DNA of 64,000 bases from Chthoniobacterales bacterium (GTDB taxonomy: Bacteria > Verrucomicrobiota > Verrucomicrobiia > Chthoniobacterales > UBA10450), in contig DATENU010000016.1 of NCBI GenBank assembly GCA_035274845.1, positions 1 to 64,000 of the forward strand. Reading direction: 5' to 3'. The notes under the pieces were generated by a model, which saw only the letters and a program-made list of their open reading frames with translations, was not told the DNA's origin and made no database searches. Positions 1 to 7,964 of the stretch are shown here, one piece after another. The position numbers and the translations under genes are program-made. The stretch's first letter is position 1; the number at the start of each line of letters is the position of its first letter.

Positions 1-82
1 GCCATAATTCCAGTGCGTCCTGCTTATATTGCTCGGTATATCTCGCCGGCCTGCGAGTTGGCTTCGATAACTGTGTTTTCAT
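1..82 (-). CDS. IS3-type transposase OrfA, N-terminus only (runs off the left edge)
   Basis: Reading the minus strand from ATG at 82 gives 27 codons (MKTQLSKPTRRPARYTEQYK, then QDALELW) before the window ends. A basic start followed by RPARYTEQYKQDALELW is the usual opening of the helix-turn-helix OrfA of IS3/IS911-type elements, which binds the terminal repeats and is joined to OrfB by frameshifting. A good ribosome site (AAAGGAG, minus strand, about 88-94) precedes the ATG. The IS end is probably near 107-125, where minus-strand TGACGGACAGTGGGC could be the terminal repeat; the other end is outside the window. It abuts the RAYT-associated repeat at 139-186. Too short to name the IS. Confidence 0.6.
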   Translation of the reverse strand, partial: MKTQLSKPTRRPARYTEQYKQDALELW

Positions 83-138
83 GTGGGCTCCTTTGGGTTT
101 TGACCCTCAGCCCACTGTCCGTCAAATTAATGCAACCC

Positions 139-186
139 CAGTCCTTTTTTCTTGCATTTTCTGGCGACCGGAGAGAAAGCGGGGTG
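139..186 (-). repeat. RAYT-associated repeat, copy 1 (inverted)
   Basis: On the minus strand this reads CTTTCTCTCCGG..GCC.GAAAATGC followed by AAGAAAAAAGGACTG. The same unit recurs in the window at 14191-14239, and shorter forms occur at 493-515 and 16784-16804. Together with the copy at 493-515 it brackets the RAYT remnant in inverted orientation, the arrangement expected of REP elements around a REP-associated tyrosine transposase gene. Confidence 0.75.
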
Positions 187-188
187 CG

Positions 189-491
189 ATGGCGAGGAAG
201 TTGCGGCGCGAAGAAGCCGACCCGGATCACGGCCAACGGCATGCGGAGCGCATCATCATGGAGATGCTGGAGGGGCTGGGCATGAGTGAGCGGGAGGTCG
301 TGAGCGCTCGCAAGGGTGATTGGCGAAAGCGCATCATTGCGCAGCGGGTGCGCCAGGAAACGAGCGTGACCTTGCGCTGGTTGACGGAGCGTTTAGGGAT
401 GGGGAGCGAGGGCCACCTCAGCCGGGTGAGCGGTTGTATGAAAGACTTGGCCAGTCACCCCGGCTGGCGTTCGTTTCGTCAAGCACAATGA
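189..491 (+). pseudogene. REP-associated (RAYT, Y1_Tnp) transposase, C-terminal remnant
   Basis: The translated segment from ATG 189 (MARKLRREEADPDHGQRHAE... ending FRQAQ) matches the C-terminal extension typical of RAYT proteins: an RREEA/HAERI helix, a KGDWRKR segment, then a helix-turn-helix-like stretch (RQETSVTLRWLTERLGMGSE). The catalytic Y1 domain with its HuH motif and tyrosine is absent, so this is a fragment of about 100 aa out of the usual 250-350. The frame is open up to 81 but that part is unrelated. Copies of its presumed REP substrate flank it on both sides, and its stop is directly followed by the repeat that opens the RHS tip. It is probably the broken partner of the repeats scattered in the RHS loci. 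Confidence 0.65.
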
Positions 492-492
492 A

Positions 493-515
493 ATGCAAGA
501 AAAAGGACTGACCCC
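493..515 (+). repeat. RAYT-associated repeat, partial copy 2; supplies an ATG to the RHS tip
   Basis: ATGCAAGAAAAAGGACTGAC, then CCC, is the conserved core of the repeat. Its ATG is in frame with the downstream RHS fragment, so the first eight residues (MQEKGLTP) are encoded by repeat sequence. Confidence 0.7.
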
Positions 516-1458
516 TATTCCCTTCCGCGATAGCGGTGGCGCAACTTTCTTCTTTTACGAGGGGTGGAACCTCATCCAGGAAGGGCCGAACGCAGCGGCA
601 TCGGTTCGCCTGTATGTTCACGGGGCTCGCGTGGATGAGATCGTAGCGACCCAGGTGGACGGGACTTGGTATTACAACCATTACGACGCTCAAGGGAACT
701 GCATCCTCCAGAGCATGACGAACGGTGGCATCCAGGCGCAGTTTGATTACGATGCCTTCGGCTTCCCTTACTTTTACAATTCCGCCGGAGGCAAAGGCGT
801 TCCCAAGACCCGATTCCTGTTTACAGGCCGAGAATATTTAAGCGACCTGCGACTGTACGATTATCGCAACCGCCTGTATCAACCTGAGCTAGGCCGCTTC
901 CTTCAGCCCGATCCGAAGCAGTTTGAAGCTGGCGATTACAACCTTTACCGCTATTGCCACAATGATCCAGTAAACAAGACCGATCCAACCGGATTGAAGC
1001 TAGAAATTGATCCGTCAACGCCTATACTCTTTCAACTATCAGTAATTGTTGCGCTCTATGATGTAGGCAGAACCGAATCAGGAGGGCCGGCGATTAGCCA
1101 GTTAACCAGGTCAGAAGACCATCTACACGTCATCACTATGATGACCGGCGATCCTTATGGTAGGGCCGAAGCGACCACACCAGATAATATGGATAAAGCA
1201 ACGAATGGGACAGGCACGGGTTCGATCCTGAAGATCGACCCGCTCCGGGTCGACGGATCTGGCGCGAAAACGATGTCGGAAAAGGTCGCACACGCTGTAG
1301 GCCACGGCCAAGACATCGACAGTGGTACGGCCACGAGGCCGGACGACAGGAAATCTATGACCCAAGAGCAGTATGAGCGAACCCCAAATGAACAAAATGC
1401 CATCAAAATTCAAACGGAAGTTAAGAGGCTTGAAGAAAGTGAAACGCCCAGAAAATAA
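493..1458 (+). CDS. Orphan RHS C-terminal tip with M91-like metallopeptidase toxin domain
   Basis: Residues about 16-168 are the end of an RHS shell: YD repeats and the hyperconserved RHS core (LYQPELGRFLQPDP...YNLYRYCHNDPVNKTDPTGL). The signal peptide and more than 1000 residues of shell are missing, so this is a displaced tip, not a complete RHS protein. Residues 169-321 are the variable toxin. Their layout (NGTGTGSILKIDP, then an H-x-x-x-H motif at 267-271, then an NEQNAIKIQ helix) resembles NleD/M91-type zinc peptidase effectors. The motif reads HAVGH, so alanine 268 sits where the catalytic glutamate of HExxH should be. Only a start donated by the flanking repeat is visible. The core differs clearly from the RHS cores at 15.2-22.3 kb. 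The next gene overlaps its 3' end and is the natural immunity candidate. Family assignment of the toxin is inference. Confidence 0.6.
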   Translation: MQEKGLTPIPFRDSGGATFFFYEGWNLIQEGPNAAASVRLYVHGARVDEIVATQVDGTWYYNHYDAQGNCILQSMTNGGIQAQFDYDAFGFPYFYNSAGGKGVPKTRFLFTGREYLSDLRLYDYRNRLYQPELGRFLQPDPKQFEAGDYNLYRYCHNDPVNKTDPTGLKLEIDPSTPILFQLSVIVALYDVGRTESGGPAISQLTRSEDHLHVITMMTGDPYGRAEATTPDNMDKATNGTGTGSILKIDPLRVDGSGAKTMSEKVAHAVGHGQDIDSGTATRPDDRKSMTQEQYERTPNEQNAIKIQTEVKRLEESETPRK

Positions 1459-1978
1459 ACCGCTACTGAAGAATATTACGGTTCTTAGCCCGAGATTCAC
1501 TTGGCGGTGGATTTGCCTCGCCGCGCTTGCTTTGGCCGAGACAATGAACGGGCAGGCTTTATCCGAGATTGCTCCTACCATAGCCGTGGCTGATCAGCAA
1601 TTAACCCTACAATTACGCCAATCGCTCCCTCCCGAAGCGGAGGGGGCGTGGACACCAAGTCGGTCACAGGTTTTGGAGGTAATGGCATTCGTTAAGAGCG
1701 AAGTCGGTAAGCGCGAGATTCTCGCGAAGGCGGCCGCTGGCGTGCGAATGGAATTTTCACTGAAACGTATCGATCAAAGTCGTTTTCAAATCTTCGGACT
1801 TCTTATCGGCGGACGGAAGCACATGTTGATCGACGCAACGCCTCTCGATTCTGATGCTCCCGAATTATGGCTTAAGGACCGTATCAGTCAGAACGTATTT
1901 GACGGAGGAGCGGCGTACTGGTGGGTTCTGGTAGACTCCGATTCAAGGGAGGTAAGAAGTTGCGGACGCCGACCGTAG
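1373..1978 (+). CDS. Candidate immunity protein for the RHS tip at 493-1458
   Basis: I do not recognise a family. The 201-aa product overlaps the toxin-tip gene by 86 bp if started at 1373; starts at 1388 or 1397 (MPSKFKRK) are equally plausible. A hydrophobic stretch (WICLAALALAETMNGQA, about residues 46-62) preceded by a Lys/Arg-rich region looks like a signal peptide or anchor, although the N-terminal part is long for one. The rest is soluble-looking and ends in a basic SCGRRP tail. Placement directly after a toxin tip is the classic position of an immunity gene, and the equivalent genes after the other two RHS tips also carry signal-like N-termini. Confidence 0.45.
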   Translation: MSEPQMNKMPSKFKRKLRGLKKVKRPENKPLLKNITVLSPRFTWRWICLAALALAETMNGQALSEIAPTIAVADQQLTLQLRQSLPPEAEGAWTPSRSQVLEVMAFVKSEVGKREILAKAAAGVRMEFSLKRIDQSRFQIFGLLIGGRKHMLIDATPLDSDAPELWLKDRISQNVFDGGAAYWWVLVDSDSREVRSCGRRP

Positions 1979-2159
1979 GCGCGAAGCCAGGAAGGCGTCG
2001 CTTCACATCGTCAACTGTTGATCCAAGTGGTTTGATGTTGTTTCCTGAACCTGGACGGTAAGGTCAGGCTTGGAATATTTTGGTATTGTTGTTCACCGGC
2101 CGGAAAAACCCGAAGCAAAAAAAAGCCAGCAGCTTGAGAAGTCGGTGAATCAGGGGGGC

Positions 2160-2565
2160 TCGATCTGAAGCCCAGATCGACGTATTCATCGATAATAGCT
2201 TCAGGCTGTTCTAAACTTTCTACGGTCGAAGTCATCAGGGCGGACACGGCGTCGTCGCCAAGGCGGCGTCGAACCCGCGGAATGCCTTCCACGGCGAGAC
2301 GATGACTGTCACGGGTTGGGCGTGGTCGATTATGATTGTGAAGCTCAGCAGGGCCGTCAAGGGATGTGGAAAAGAAAACGCGATGTTGAAAGCAAAAATT
2401 CAGCATCTCATCTGTCAGCGGCGCTAGATTCGAGGTGATTACGAATTGAATGTGCCTTCCGTCATTGCGTCGATTGACCTCGTTAACAACGTACTAAATT
2501 AGGAAAAAATTGAGTAAGGGCTCACCTCCTTGGAACTCGACTTTCAGGTACGGGGAGCCTCATGT
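2160..2565 (-). pseudogene. hxsB: HxsB-like radical SAM maturase fragment (His-Xaa-Ser system), with in-frame stop
   Basis: The minus strand from about 2565 reads YLKVEFQGGEPLLNF, then an in-frame TAG, then in the same frame HIQFVITSNLAPLTDEML, VFFSTSLDGPAELHNHNRPR, DDAVSALMTSTVESL and IIDEYVDLGF. This order (QGGEPLLN, TSNLAPL, STSLDGP, NRPRP, SALMT) is typical of the HxsB radical SAM maturase of His-Xaa-Ser peptide systems. The CxxxCxxC cluster site and the C-terminal half are missing, and no hxsA, hxsC or hxsD is in the window, so it is a relic. It begins about 35 bp beyond the 3' end of tRNA-Arg, a normal place for integrative elements to leave remnants. The sequence between 1979 and 2160 shows nothing recognisable. 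Confidence 0.65.
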
Positions 2566-2600
2566 CGTTAAAATTAAGAACACCAATAAGTTCGCGGAAG

Positions 2601-2674
2601 CGTGCCTGGAGGGATTCGAACCCCCAACCTGCTGATCCGAAGTCAGCTGCTCTATCCGGTTGAGCTACAGACAC
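2601..2674 (-). tRNA. tRNA-Arg (anticodon TCG)
   Basis: A cloverleaf folds on the minus strand. The acceptor stem pairs GTGTCTG with CAGGCAC and the discriminator is G. The D arm contains GCTCAACCGGATAGAGC, the anticodon arm is GCTGA-CTTCGGA-TCAGC with anticodon TCG, and the T arm is GGGGGTTCGAATCCCTC. CCA is not encoded. The anticodon reads CGA arginine codons. The hxsB relic lies immediately 3' of it. Confidence 0.93.
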
Positions 2675-2857
2675 GTCGAATTTTCGATTTTCGAATTTCG
2701 ATTGCCGATTTCGGAGAGGCAATGGGAAAAAACGGCGCTCCACAAGATTATTACGATGGCGGTGCCGCGTAGGCGACGTCTTCGGCTGGCGACTTTCGTC
2801 CGACTGACCGCCCTTGAGGAACGGTGGGGCGGGTATATGGTCGCAGCGGAGCAATGG

Positions 2858-3799
2858 ATGAAAACGAAACTCACGGTCGCCCTTATCGTGATAGTTGGAA
2901 CGATCGGCGCGTTCGCCGCGGCCTCTGAGGCCAGCGCCGCGGATTTGAATGGCGCCCGGATCGATGAGCTGACCGGCCTCAAGGGAAAGCTCAACGAAAA
3001 GGAAGGCGTTTATCGTGTCACCTTTACTCGAGCTGATGTGCCCGTTGACATTGACGGCTGGAAGATGCCGCCGTTTCTGGGACTCGGGACGTGGGCCGCG
3101 TTTACCAAAGGCGCTCATGCCGACGCGATGGTGATGGGCGATACGGTGCTCTTCGAAGACGAAGTCAACGCCGTGATGTCGGTCGCGTTCGACAACGGGT
3201 TAAGCGTGACCGCGCTGCATAACCATTTCTTCTTCGACAGCCCGAAAGTTTATTTCATGCATGTCGAGGGCGAGGGAACGACGGAGCAACTGGCTGGCGC
3301 CGTCCGGAAACTTTATGACAAGATAAAGGAGATCCGTGCGGCCAGTCCGCAGCCGAAAAACTCGTTCTCGGCTGGGGCAATGCCGGAGAAGAGCTCGATC
3401 ACGGCCGAGCCGCTCAACACCATTTTCGGTGTCGCCGGCGACAGCAACAACGGGATGGTGAAGTTCACCATCGGCCGTCCGGCGACGATGCATGGGGTGA
3501 AGGTGGACAAAGACATGGGCGTCAACACCTGGGCGGCGTTTGCCGGCACCGATGAAAACGCCGTGGTCGATGGAGATTTTGCCGTGACCGAGGATGAGCT
3601 GCAGCCGGCTTTGAAAGCGGTCCGCGCGGCCAACATAAATGTCGTGGCGATCCATTCGCACATGACTCACGAGCGGCCGCGGATTCTCTTTTTCCACTAC
3701 TGGGGTCGCGGCAAGGCGAAAGACCTCGCGAATTCGATCAAGGGCGCCCTTCCCGCAACGCAGGTGTCTGGCGCCACCAAGAGCTCGGCCGGTAATTGA
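2858..3799 (+). CDS. DUF1259 (LppY/LpqO-type) secreted protein
   Basis: The 313-aa product starts MKTKLTVALIVIVGTIGAF and has a clear signal peptide ending near ASAA. The frame is open back to 2660, but that stretch overlaps the tRNA, so ATG 2858 is preferred; GCGGAG precedes it. Two DUF1259-type units follow in tandem (about residues 35-165 and 185-300). Each contains GxxTWAAF, a segment with an acidic DEV or DEL turn, and a His-rich strand (ALHNHFFFDSPKVYF and AIHSHMTHERPRILFFHYWG). DUF1259 proteins are secreted or lipoproteins of unknown function; the paired His motifs could bind metal, which is inference. It is translationally coupled (TTGA overlap) to the next gene. Confidence 0.85.
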   Translation: MKTKLTVALIVIVGTIGAFAAASEASAADLNGARIDELTGLKGKLNEKEGVYRVTFTRADVPVDIDGWKMPPFLGLGTWAAFTKGAHADAMVMGDTVLFEDEVNAVMSVAFDNGLSVTALHNHFFFDSPKVYFMHVEGEGTTEQLAGAVRKLYDKIKEIRAASPQPKNSFSAGAMPEKSSITAEPLNTIFGVAGDSNNGMVKFTIGRPATMHGVKVDKDMGVNTWAAFAGTDENAVVDGDFAVTEDELQPALKAVRAANINVVAIHSHMTHERPRILFFHYWGRGKAKDLANSIKGALPATQVSGATKSSAGN

Positions 3800-4785
3800 A
3801 ACTGCACCGGTCCTATTCCGCGGTCCTTTTCCTTTTTGCGTTGCCGGCACTGGCGGGGAGTGAACCGCCGCTGAAACTTGCCCGGACAATTCACCTGCCG
3901 GGAGTGGAAGGCCGAATCGACCACCTCGCTTTCGATTCTTCGGGCAAACGATTGTTTGTCTGTGCGTTGGGCAACAACAGCGTTGAAGTCATCGACCTGG
4001 CCAAGGGGGAGAAGGTGCGTTCGATTACGGGTCTCGGCGCGCCGCAGGGTGTCGCTTACCTAGCTGATTCCAATCGCCTCGTGGTCGCAAACGATGAGGG
4101 CGGGCGGTGCACAATCTACGATGCGAAATCGTTTCAGCCTCTCGCAACCGTCGACCTCAAGGATGATGCGGATAACATTCGTTACGACTCCGCTGCCCAT
4201 CAGGTCCTGGCCGGATTTGGCAGCGGCGGTATTGCGATTATTGATCCGACCGCGGGAAAGCAGCTCGGCGCCATCAGTCTCCCCGCGCATCCGGAGAGCT
4301 TTCAGTTTGAGAGGAACGGGCCGCGCATTTTCGTAAATGTTCCCAGTCGCCTCCAGGTGGCGGTGCTCGATCGCGATCAGCGTAAAGTCGTCGCCAGGTG
4401 GAGAACAGATTGGGCCGCCTCGAATTTTCCGATGGCGCTGGACGAAACGAACCATCGTTTATTCGTCGGCTGCCGCGCGCCCGCGAAACTTCTCGTGCTC
4501 AACACTGATTCCGGCGAAGTCGTCAGCAAGATGGAGATCGCGGGCGATTCCGACGACCTGTTCTACGACAACAAACGGCACCACGTTTATGCGATTTGCG
4601 GCGCGGGGAGGATCGACGTCATCGCGCAAAGCGGACCGGACAGTTACCAGCGTTTAACAGGCGTTGACACGGCGGAAGGAGCGCGCACCGGCCTGTTCGT
4701 GCCGGAACTCGATACGCTTTTTGTCGCCGTTCCCCACAAAGGATCGCAACCAGCCGGGATCCGCGCTTATGACGTGCGCGATTAG
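3796..4785 (+). CDS. YncE-like seven-bladed beta-propeller, secreted
   Basis: The 329-aa product starts at TTG 3796, which overlaps the stop of the DUF1259 gene (TTGA), so the two are probably one transcript. A short signal peptide (AVLFLFALPALA) is followed by propeller blades of the YVTN/NHL kind: repeated patterns such as HLAFDSSGKRLFVCALGNN, RLVVANDEGG, HQVLAGFGSGG and HRLFVGCRAPAKLLVLNTD. Such proteins are exported beta-propellers with varied or unknown ligands. No catalytic motif is seen. The coupling with the DUF1259 protein suggests a shared envelope role, which is inference. Confidence 0.8.
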   Translation: MKLHRSYSAVLFLFALPALAGSEPPLKLARTIHLPGVEGRIDHLAFDSSGKRLFVCALGNNSVEVIDLAKGEKVRSITGLGAPQGVAYLADSNRLVVANDEGGRCTIYDAKSFQPLATVDLKDDADNIRYDSAAHQVLAGFGSGGIAIIDPTAGKQLGAISLPAHPESFQFERNGPRIFVNVPSRLQVAVLDRDQRKVVARWRTDWAASNFPMALDETNHRLFVGCRAPAKLLVLNTDSGEVVSKMEIAGDSDDLFYDNKRHHVYAICGAGRIDVIAQSGPDSYQRLTGVDTAEGARTGLFVPELDTLFVAVPHKGSQPAGIRAYDVRD

Positions 4786-4972
4786 AACCGAAACGCCGCG
4801 GCGGCTTTCACGGTAACTTGCGTGTTCGGCTATCGGAAATGGGCCGATAATCCGTAAGTTTGAAAGTCGTGGTTTGCCGGCGGCGGACCCCCGATGTCGA
4901 CCCCCGGGGTCGTATTTTCCTTGTCTAACGGAGGCAAATCTGTTTAAGCCTTTCCGCAGAAAAAGGCGCTTC

Positions 4973-6529
4973 ATGATTATTTCCCATCTCTCTCGTTTCT
5001 TCTTCTCACCAAGCCGCGCGCTCCGAGAAAGCGCTCTGCCGCTGGCGGCCGTCGTTCTGTCCTTGCTGGCAGCGTCAGCCCCGGCAAACGCGGAAAGCTT
5101 CCGCAATTTTTACGGGCTGAAGTTTGGCGCGACCCCATTTGAGCTTCGGGTGCAGGGGCCGATGCAAGGCCTCGATGTCCTTCATCGCTGGAACCAGATC
5201 GCCGTCGACGCTTCAGGACTCGACCACACTCCGGTGGCTCCCGGGGATCCCCGCCATTTTGGCGAACAGCTCGGGCCCGCCCGGGCTAGCCGCGCCATGG
5301 CGATCGTCCATATCGCGATCTTTGATTCCGTGAATGCCATCGCCGGCGGCTATAGAAGCTACACGGGTATCACCGCCCGGGGCGGCGCGGCCTCGATGGA
5401 TGCAGCCATTGCCCAGGCGGCGCATGATACGCTCTCGGCGCTTTTCCCGTCGCAGAAACCTGCCTTCGACATGCTGCTGGCGGAAGACCTTCTCCGGATC
5501 AGCAGCCGGCCGCAGAGGGAGAACGGCATTGACGCGGGAAAACGGGTGGCTACGGCCATCCTCGCCATGCGCGCCAACGACGGCTCGGCGACCGCCGAAT
5601 CGCCCCTCGGCAGTGGCCCGGGTTCTTACCAGACAAGCGATCTGGCCGGCCACTGGCGGCAGGATCCGATCAGCCAGATCCCAATTGCGCTCGGGGCGCA
5701 TTGGGGGGACTGCACGCCTTTTGTTCTGCAAGCCACCACCCAGTTTCGGACTCCGCCTCCGCCCGCGATGACCAGCGCGGCTTATGCCGCCGCTTATAAC
5801 GAAGTGAAGTCGGTCGGTGGCGACGGCATCGTGACCCCAACGACGCGCACCGCGGACCAAACCTTCGCCGGCCTTTTCTGGGCTTACGACGGAACGCCAA
5901 GCCTCTGCGCGCCGCCCAGACTTTATAACCAGATTGCAGTCCAGATCGCCGACCAGCAGCGGCTCGATACTGTCCGGCTGGCGCGGCTTCTGGCTTTGAT
6001 CAACGTCGCCATGGCGGACACCGGAATGGCGGCCTGGGAGTCGAAATTTTATTGGGATTTTTGGCGACCGATCACCGGGATTCGCGAGTCGGATCCCGGC
6101 ACGGGTCCGCAGGGCCTGGGTGACGACAATCCGGCCACCGTCGGCGATCCCGCCTTCACTCCGCTGGGAGCGCCTGCGAGCAACCTGACGGGACCGAATT
6201 TCACCCCTCCATTCCCGGCCTATCCTTCGGGCCACGCCGCTTTCGGGGGCGCGTTGTTTCAGGTTTTCCGCCGATTTTACGCGACGGATCGGGTTGGGTT
6301 TACCTTCGTTTCCGATGAGTTCAACGGAGTTACCCGGGGAAATGACGGCATCATGCGTCCCTATATGCCGCGGAGTTTCTCCACCTTTTCTCAGGCGGAA
6401 GAGGAAAACGGACAGAGCCGGATTTACCTCGGCATTCACTGGTCCTTCGACAAAACGGAAGGGATCGCCCAGGGCCGCCGGGTGGCTGATTACGTCTTCG
6501 ATCGCGTCTTCACCCCTTTGCATCCCTGA
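4973..6529 (+). CDS. Vanadium-dependent haloperoxidase / PAP2-family protein, secreted
   Basis: ATG 4973 gives 518 aa with an N-terminal hydrophobic export signal (LPLAAVVLSLLAASAPANA); the frame is open upstream to 4874. The vanadate/phosphate-site motifs are present in order: KFYWDFWRP (about residues 358-366, Lys and Arg), PAYPSGHAAFGGA (about 416-428, Ser-Gly-His) and SRIYLGIHWSFD (about 482-493, Arg and the vanadate-coordinating His). Helices rich in HIAIFDSVNAI earlier in the chain are typical of the bacterial family. It would use H2O2 and halide to oxidise organic substrates; phosphatase activity cannot be excluded from motifs alone. It begins 187 bp after the beta-propeller gene, with its own leader region. 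Confidence 0.85.
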   Translation: MIISHLSRFFFSPSRALRESALPLAAVVLSLLAASAPANAESFRNFYGLKFGATPFELRVQGPMQGLDVLHRWNQIAVDASGLDHTPVAPGDPRHFGEQLGPARASRAMAIVHIAIFDSVNAIAGGYRSYTGITARGGAASMDAAIAQAAHDTLSALFPSQKPAFDMLLAEDLLRISSRPQRENGIDAGKRVATAILAMRANDGSATAESPLGSGPGSYQTSDLAGHWRQDPISQIPIALGAHWGDCTPFVLQATTQFRTPPPPAMTSAAYAAAYNEVKSVGGDGIVTPTTRTADQTFAGLFWAYDGTPSLCAPPRLYNQIAVQIADQQRLDTVRLARLLALINVAMADTGMAAWESKFYWDFWRPITGIRESDPGTGPQGLGDDNPATVGDPAFTPLGAPASNLTGPNFTPPFPAYPSGHAAFGGALFQVFRRFYATDRVGFTFVSDEFNGVTRGNDGIMRPYMPRSFSTFSQAEEENGQSRIYLGIHWSFDKTEGIAQGRRVADYVFDRVFTPLHP

Positions 6530-6563
6530 TCGCGCGTCGAGAACGGCTGCTTCGAATTCGTCT

Positions 6564-7043
6564 TTGGAAAACCTTTCCAGCTATCTCAACGATCACCTGG
6601 CGGGCTCGGTGGGCGCGCTGGAGCTGCTGGATCGGCTGGTTGAGACTTATGAAGGAAAGCCGCTCGCCGTTTTCTTTGCCGGGTTGCGCAACGACATTCA
6701 CGAGGACCAGGAGAAACTGCGGGAGCTGATTCAGGCGGTGGGCGCGGAGGAGAGCGCCGTCCGCAAAGCCGGCGCGTGGCTGATGGAGAAGCTTTCCCGC
6801 GCCAAAATGCCGGTGAGCGAATCTTCCGAGGACGAGATGGGACTGTTCCTGGCGCTGGAAGCGCTGGCCCTGGGGATCATGGGCAAGAGGTCGCTCTGGC
6901 AGGCACTCCAAGTTGCCTCTCCAGAGATACCGCAACTGGCTCGCCTGGATTACGCCGGGCTCGAGAAACGGGCGACTGAGCAGCACGAACGAGTCGAGGC
7001 TAAACGTTTGGAAATAGCGCGCTCTGTTCTCAAGGATACCTAA
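6564..7043 (+). CDS. All-helical, ferritin-like conserved hypothetical protein
   Basis: The frame is open from 6294 but that part is antisense-like read-through of the haloperoxidase gene. A TTG start at 6564 gives 159 aa beginning MENLSSYLNDHLAGSVGALE. The sequence is almost all amphipathic helix, with acidic and His residues spaced as in ferritin-like bundles (LNDHLAGS, RNDIHEDQEKLRELI, LALEALALGI, EQHERVEAKR). Function is unknown, and metal binding is only a possibility from the E/H spacing. It starts 34 bp after the haloperoxidase stop. Confidence 0.6.
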   Translation: MENLSSYLNDHLAGSVGALELLDRLVETYEGKPLAVFFAGLRNDIHEDQEKLRELIQAVGAEESAVRKAGAWLMEKLSRAKMPVSESSEDEMGLFLALEALALGIMGKRSLWQALQVASPEIPQLARLDYAGLEKRATEQHERVEAKRLEIARSVLKDT

Positions 7044-7181
7044 CCGACGGGCCTCGGTTCGAACTCTATAATGGGTGATGCCGCAAATGATCAAACGCAT
7101 GGTTTTTGACGTTTCCTCCAACTGCGCGGGAGCACTTTTCTTGATTTTATTCTTGAGTAAGAATTTCGATCCAATCACGCT

Positions 7182-7958
7182 TTGTCCGTGAAAGCTGATT
7201 GCGCTGACGAAAGTCCCGGGGCGCTTACTCACTTCGTCACGACGCGATGGAGTTTGATCCGCCATCGAGGCCTTCCGGACGGGGGATCGGAGGTCGACCC
7301 AGCCCTGGCAAAGCTTTGCCAAATTTATTGGCGGCCGATTTTCACCTACATTTATCGCCGCGGATATGCCGCTCCGGACGCGCAAGACCTGACGCAGGAT
7401 TTCTTCCTCATGATCCTGGGAGGTAACCTTCTCCAATCGGCCGATCCGAAGCGCGGGCGGTTTCGCTCTCTCCTGCTCAAGTCTCTGCAGAATTTTTTGA
7501 TCGATGCCGCGGTTAAGCGTGGGCGTCACAAACGCGGCGGGGGAGTCCAATTTGTTTCGTGGGAAAAATGGATGGCCGAGGCCCCTGCGCAGTTATCCAT
7601 CCCTCTGGCGACCGTGGAATCTTCCCCGCCCGAGGCACTATTTGATGCCGGGTGGGCCGCTGCGATCGCGGAAGAGGCTTTGCGACGATTAAGGATGGAA
7701 TGCGAAAGCAAGGGGCGGCGGCGGGTCTATGAAGTGTTGCATGGGTACCTCGCCAGCGAACGCGCTGAGATTTGTTACCAGGACCTGTCGCGCACCCTTG
7801 GCGTGCCTGAGCCGACCGTAAAAAGTTTGTTGCATCATTTTCGCACTCGCTACCGCGCGCTCTTGCGGGAGGAGGTCGCGAAAACCGTCGGGTCTGAGGC
7901 GAACGTGGACGACGAGATTCGCTACCTCTGTGCCACTCTGTCTGCCGAGCCACGCTGA
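7182..7958 (+). CDS. ECF-type RNA polymerase sigma factor (planctomycete/verrucomicrobial subfamily)
   Basis: The product is 258 aa from TTG 7182; GTG 7188 is an alternative and neither has a convincing ribosome site. Region 2 is at about residues 45-110: IYWRPIFTYIYRRGYAAPDA, QDLTQDFFLMIL, then RGRFRSLLLKSLQNFLID. Region 4 is at about 195-235 (DLSRTLGVPEPTVKSLLHHF). The TRWSLI start and long interdomain insert are usual in the group found beside Ser/Thr kinases in Planctomycetes and Verrucomicrobia. The kinase gene begins 6 bp after its stop, so the two are almost certainly co-transcribed and work as a signalling pair. Confidence 0.88.
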   Translation: MSVKADCADESPGALTHFVTTRWSLIRHRGLPDGGSEVDPALAKLCQIYWRPIFTYIYRRGYAAPDAQDLTQDFFLMILGGNLLQSADPKRGRFRSLLLKSLQNFLIDAAVKRGRHKRGGGVQFVSWEKWMAEAPAQLSIPLATVESSPPEALFDAGWAAAIAEEALRRLRMECESKGRRRVYEVLHGYLASERAEICYQDLSRTLGVPEPTVKSLLHHFRTRYRALLREEVAKTVGSEANVDDEIRYLCATLSAEPR

Positions 7959-7964
7959 CAGTTC

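Noticed and set aside
2660..2857. N-terminal extension of the DUF1259 gene
   Set aside because: Overlaps tRNA-Arg and lacks protein-like composition; a signal peptide starts at 2858.
5213..6523. 436-aa minus-strand open frame
   Set aside because: Exact shadow of the haloperoxidase gene, Arg-rich, no motifs.
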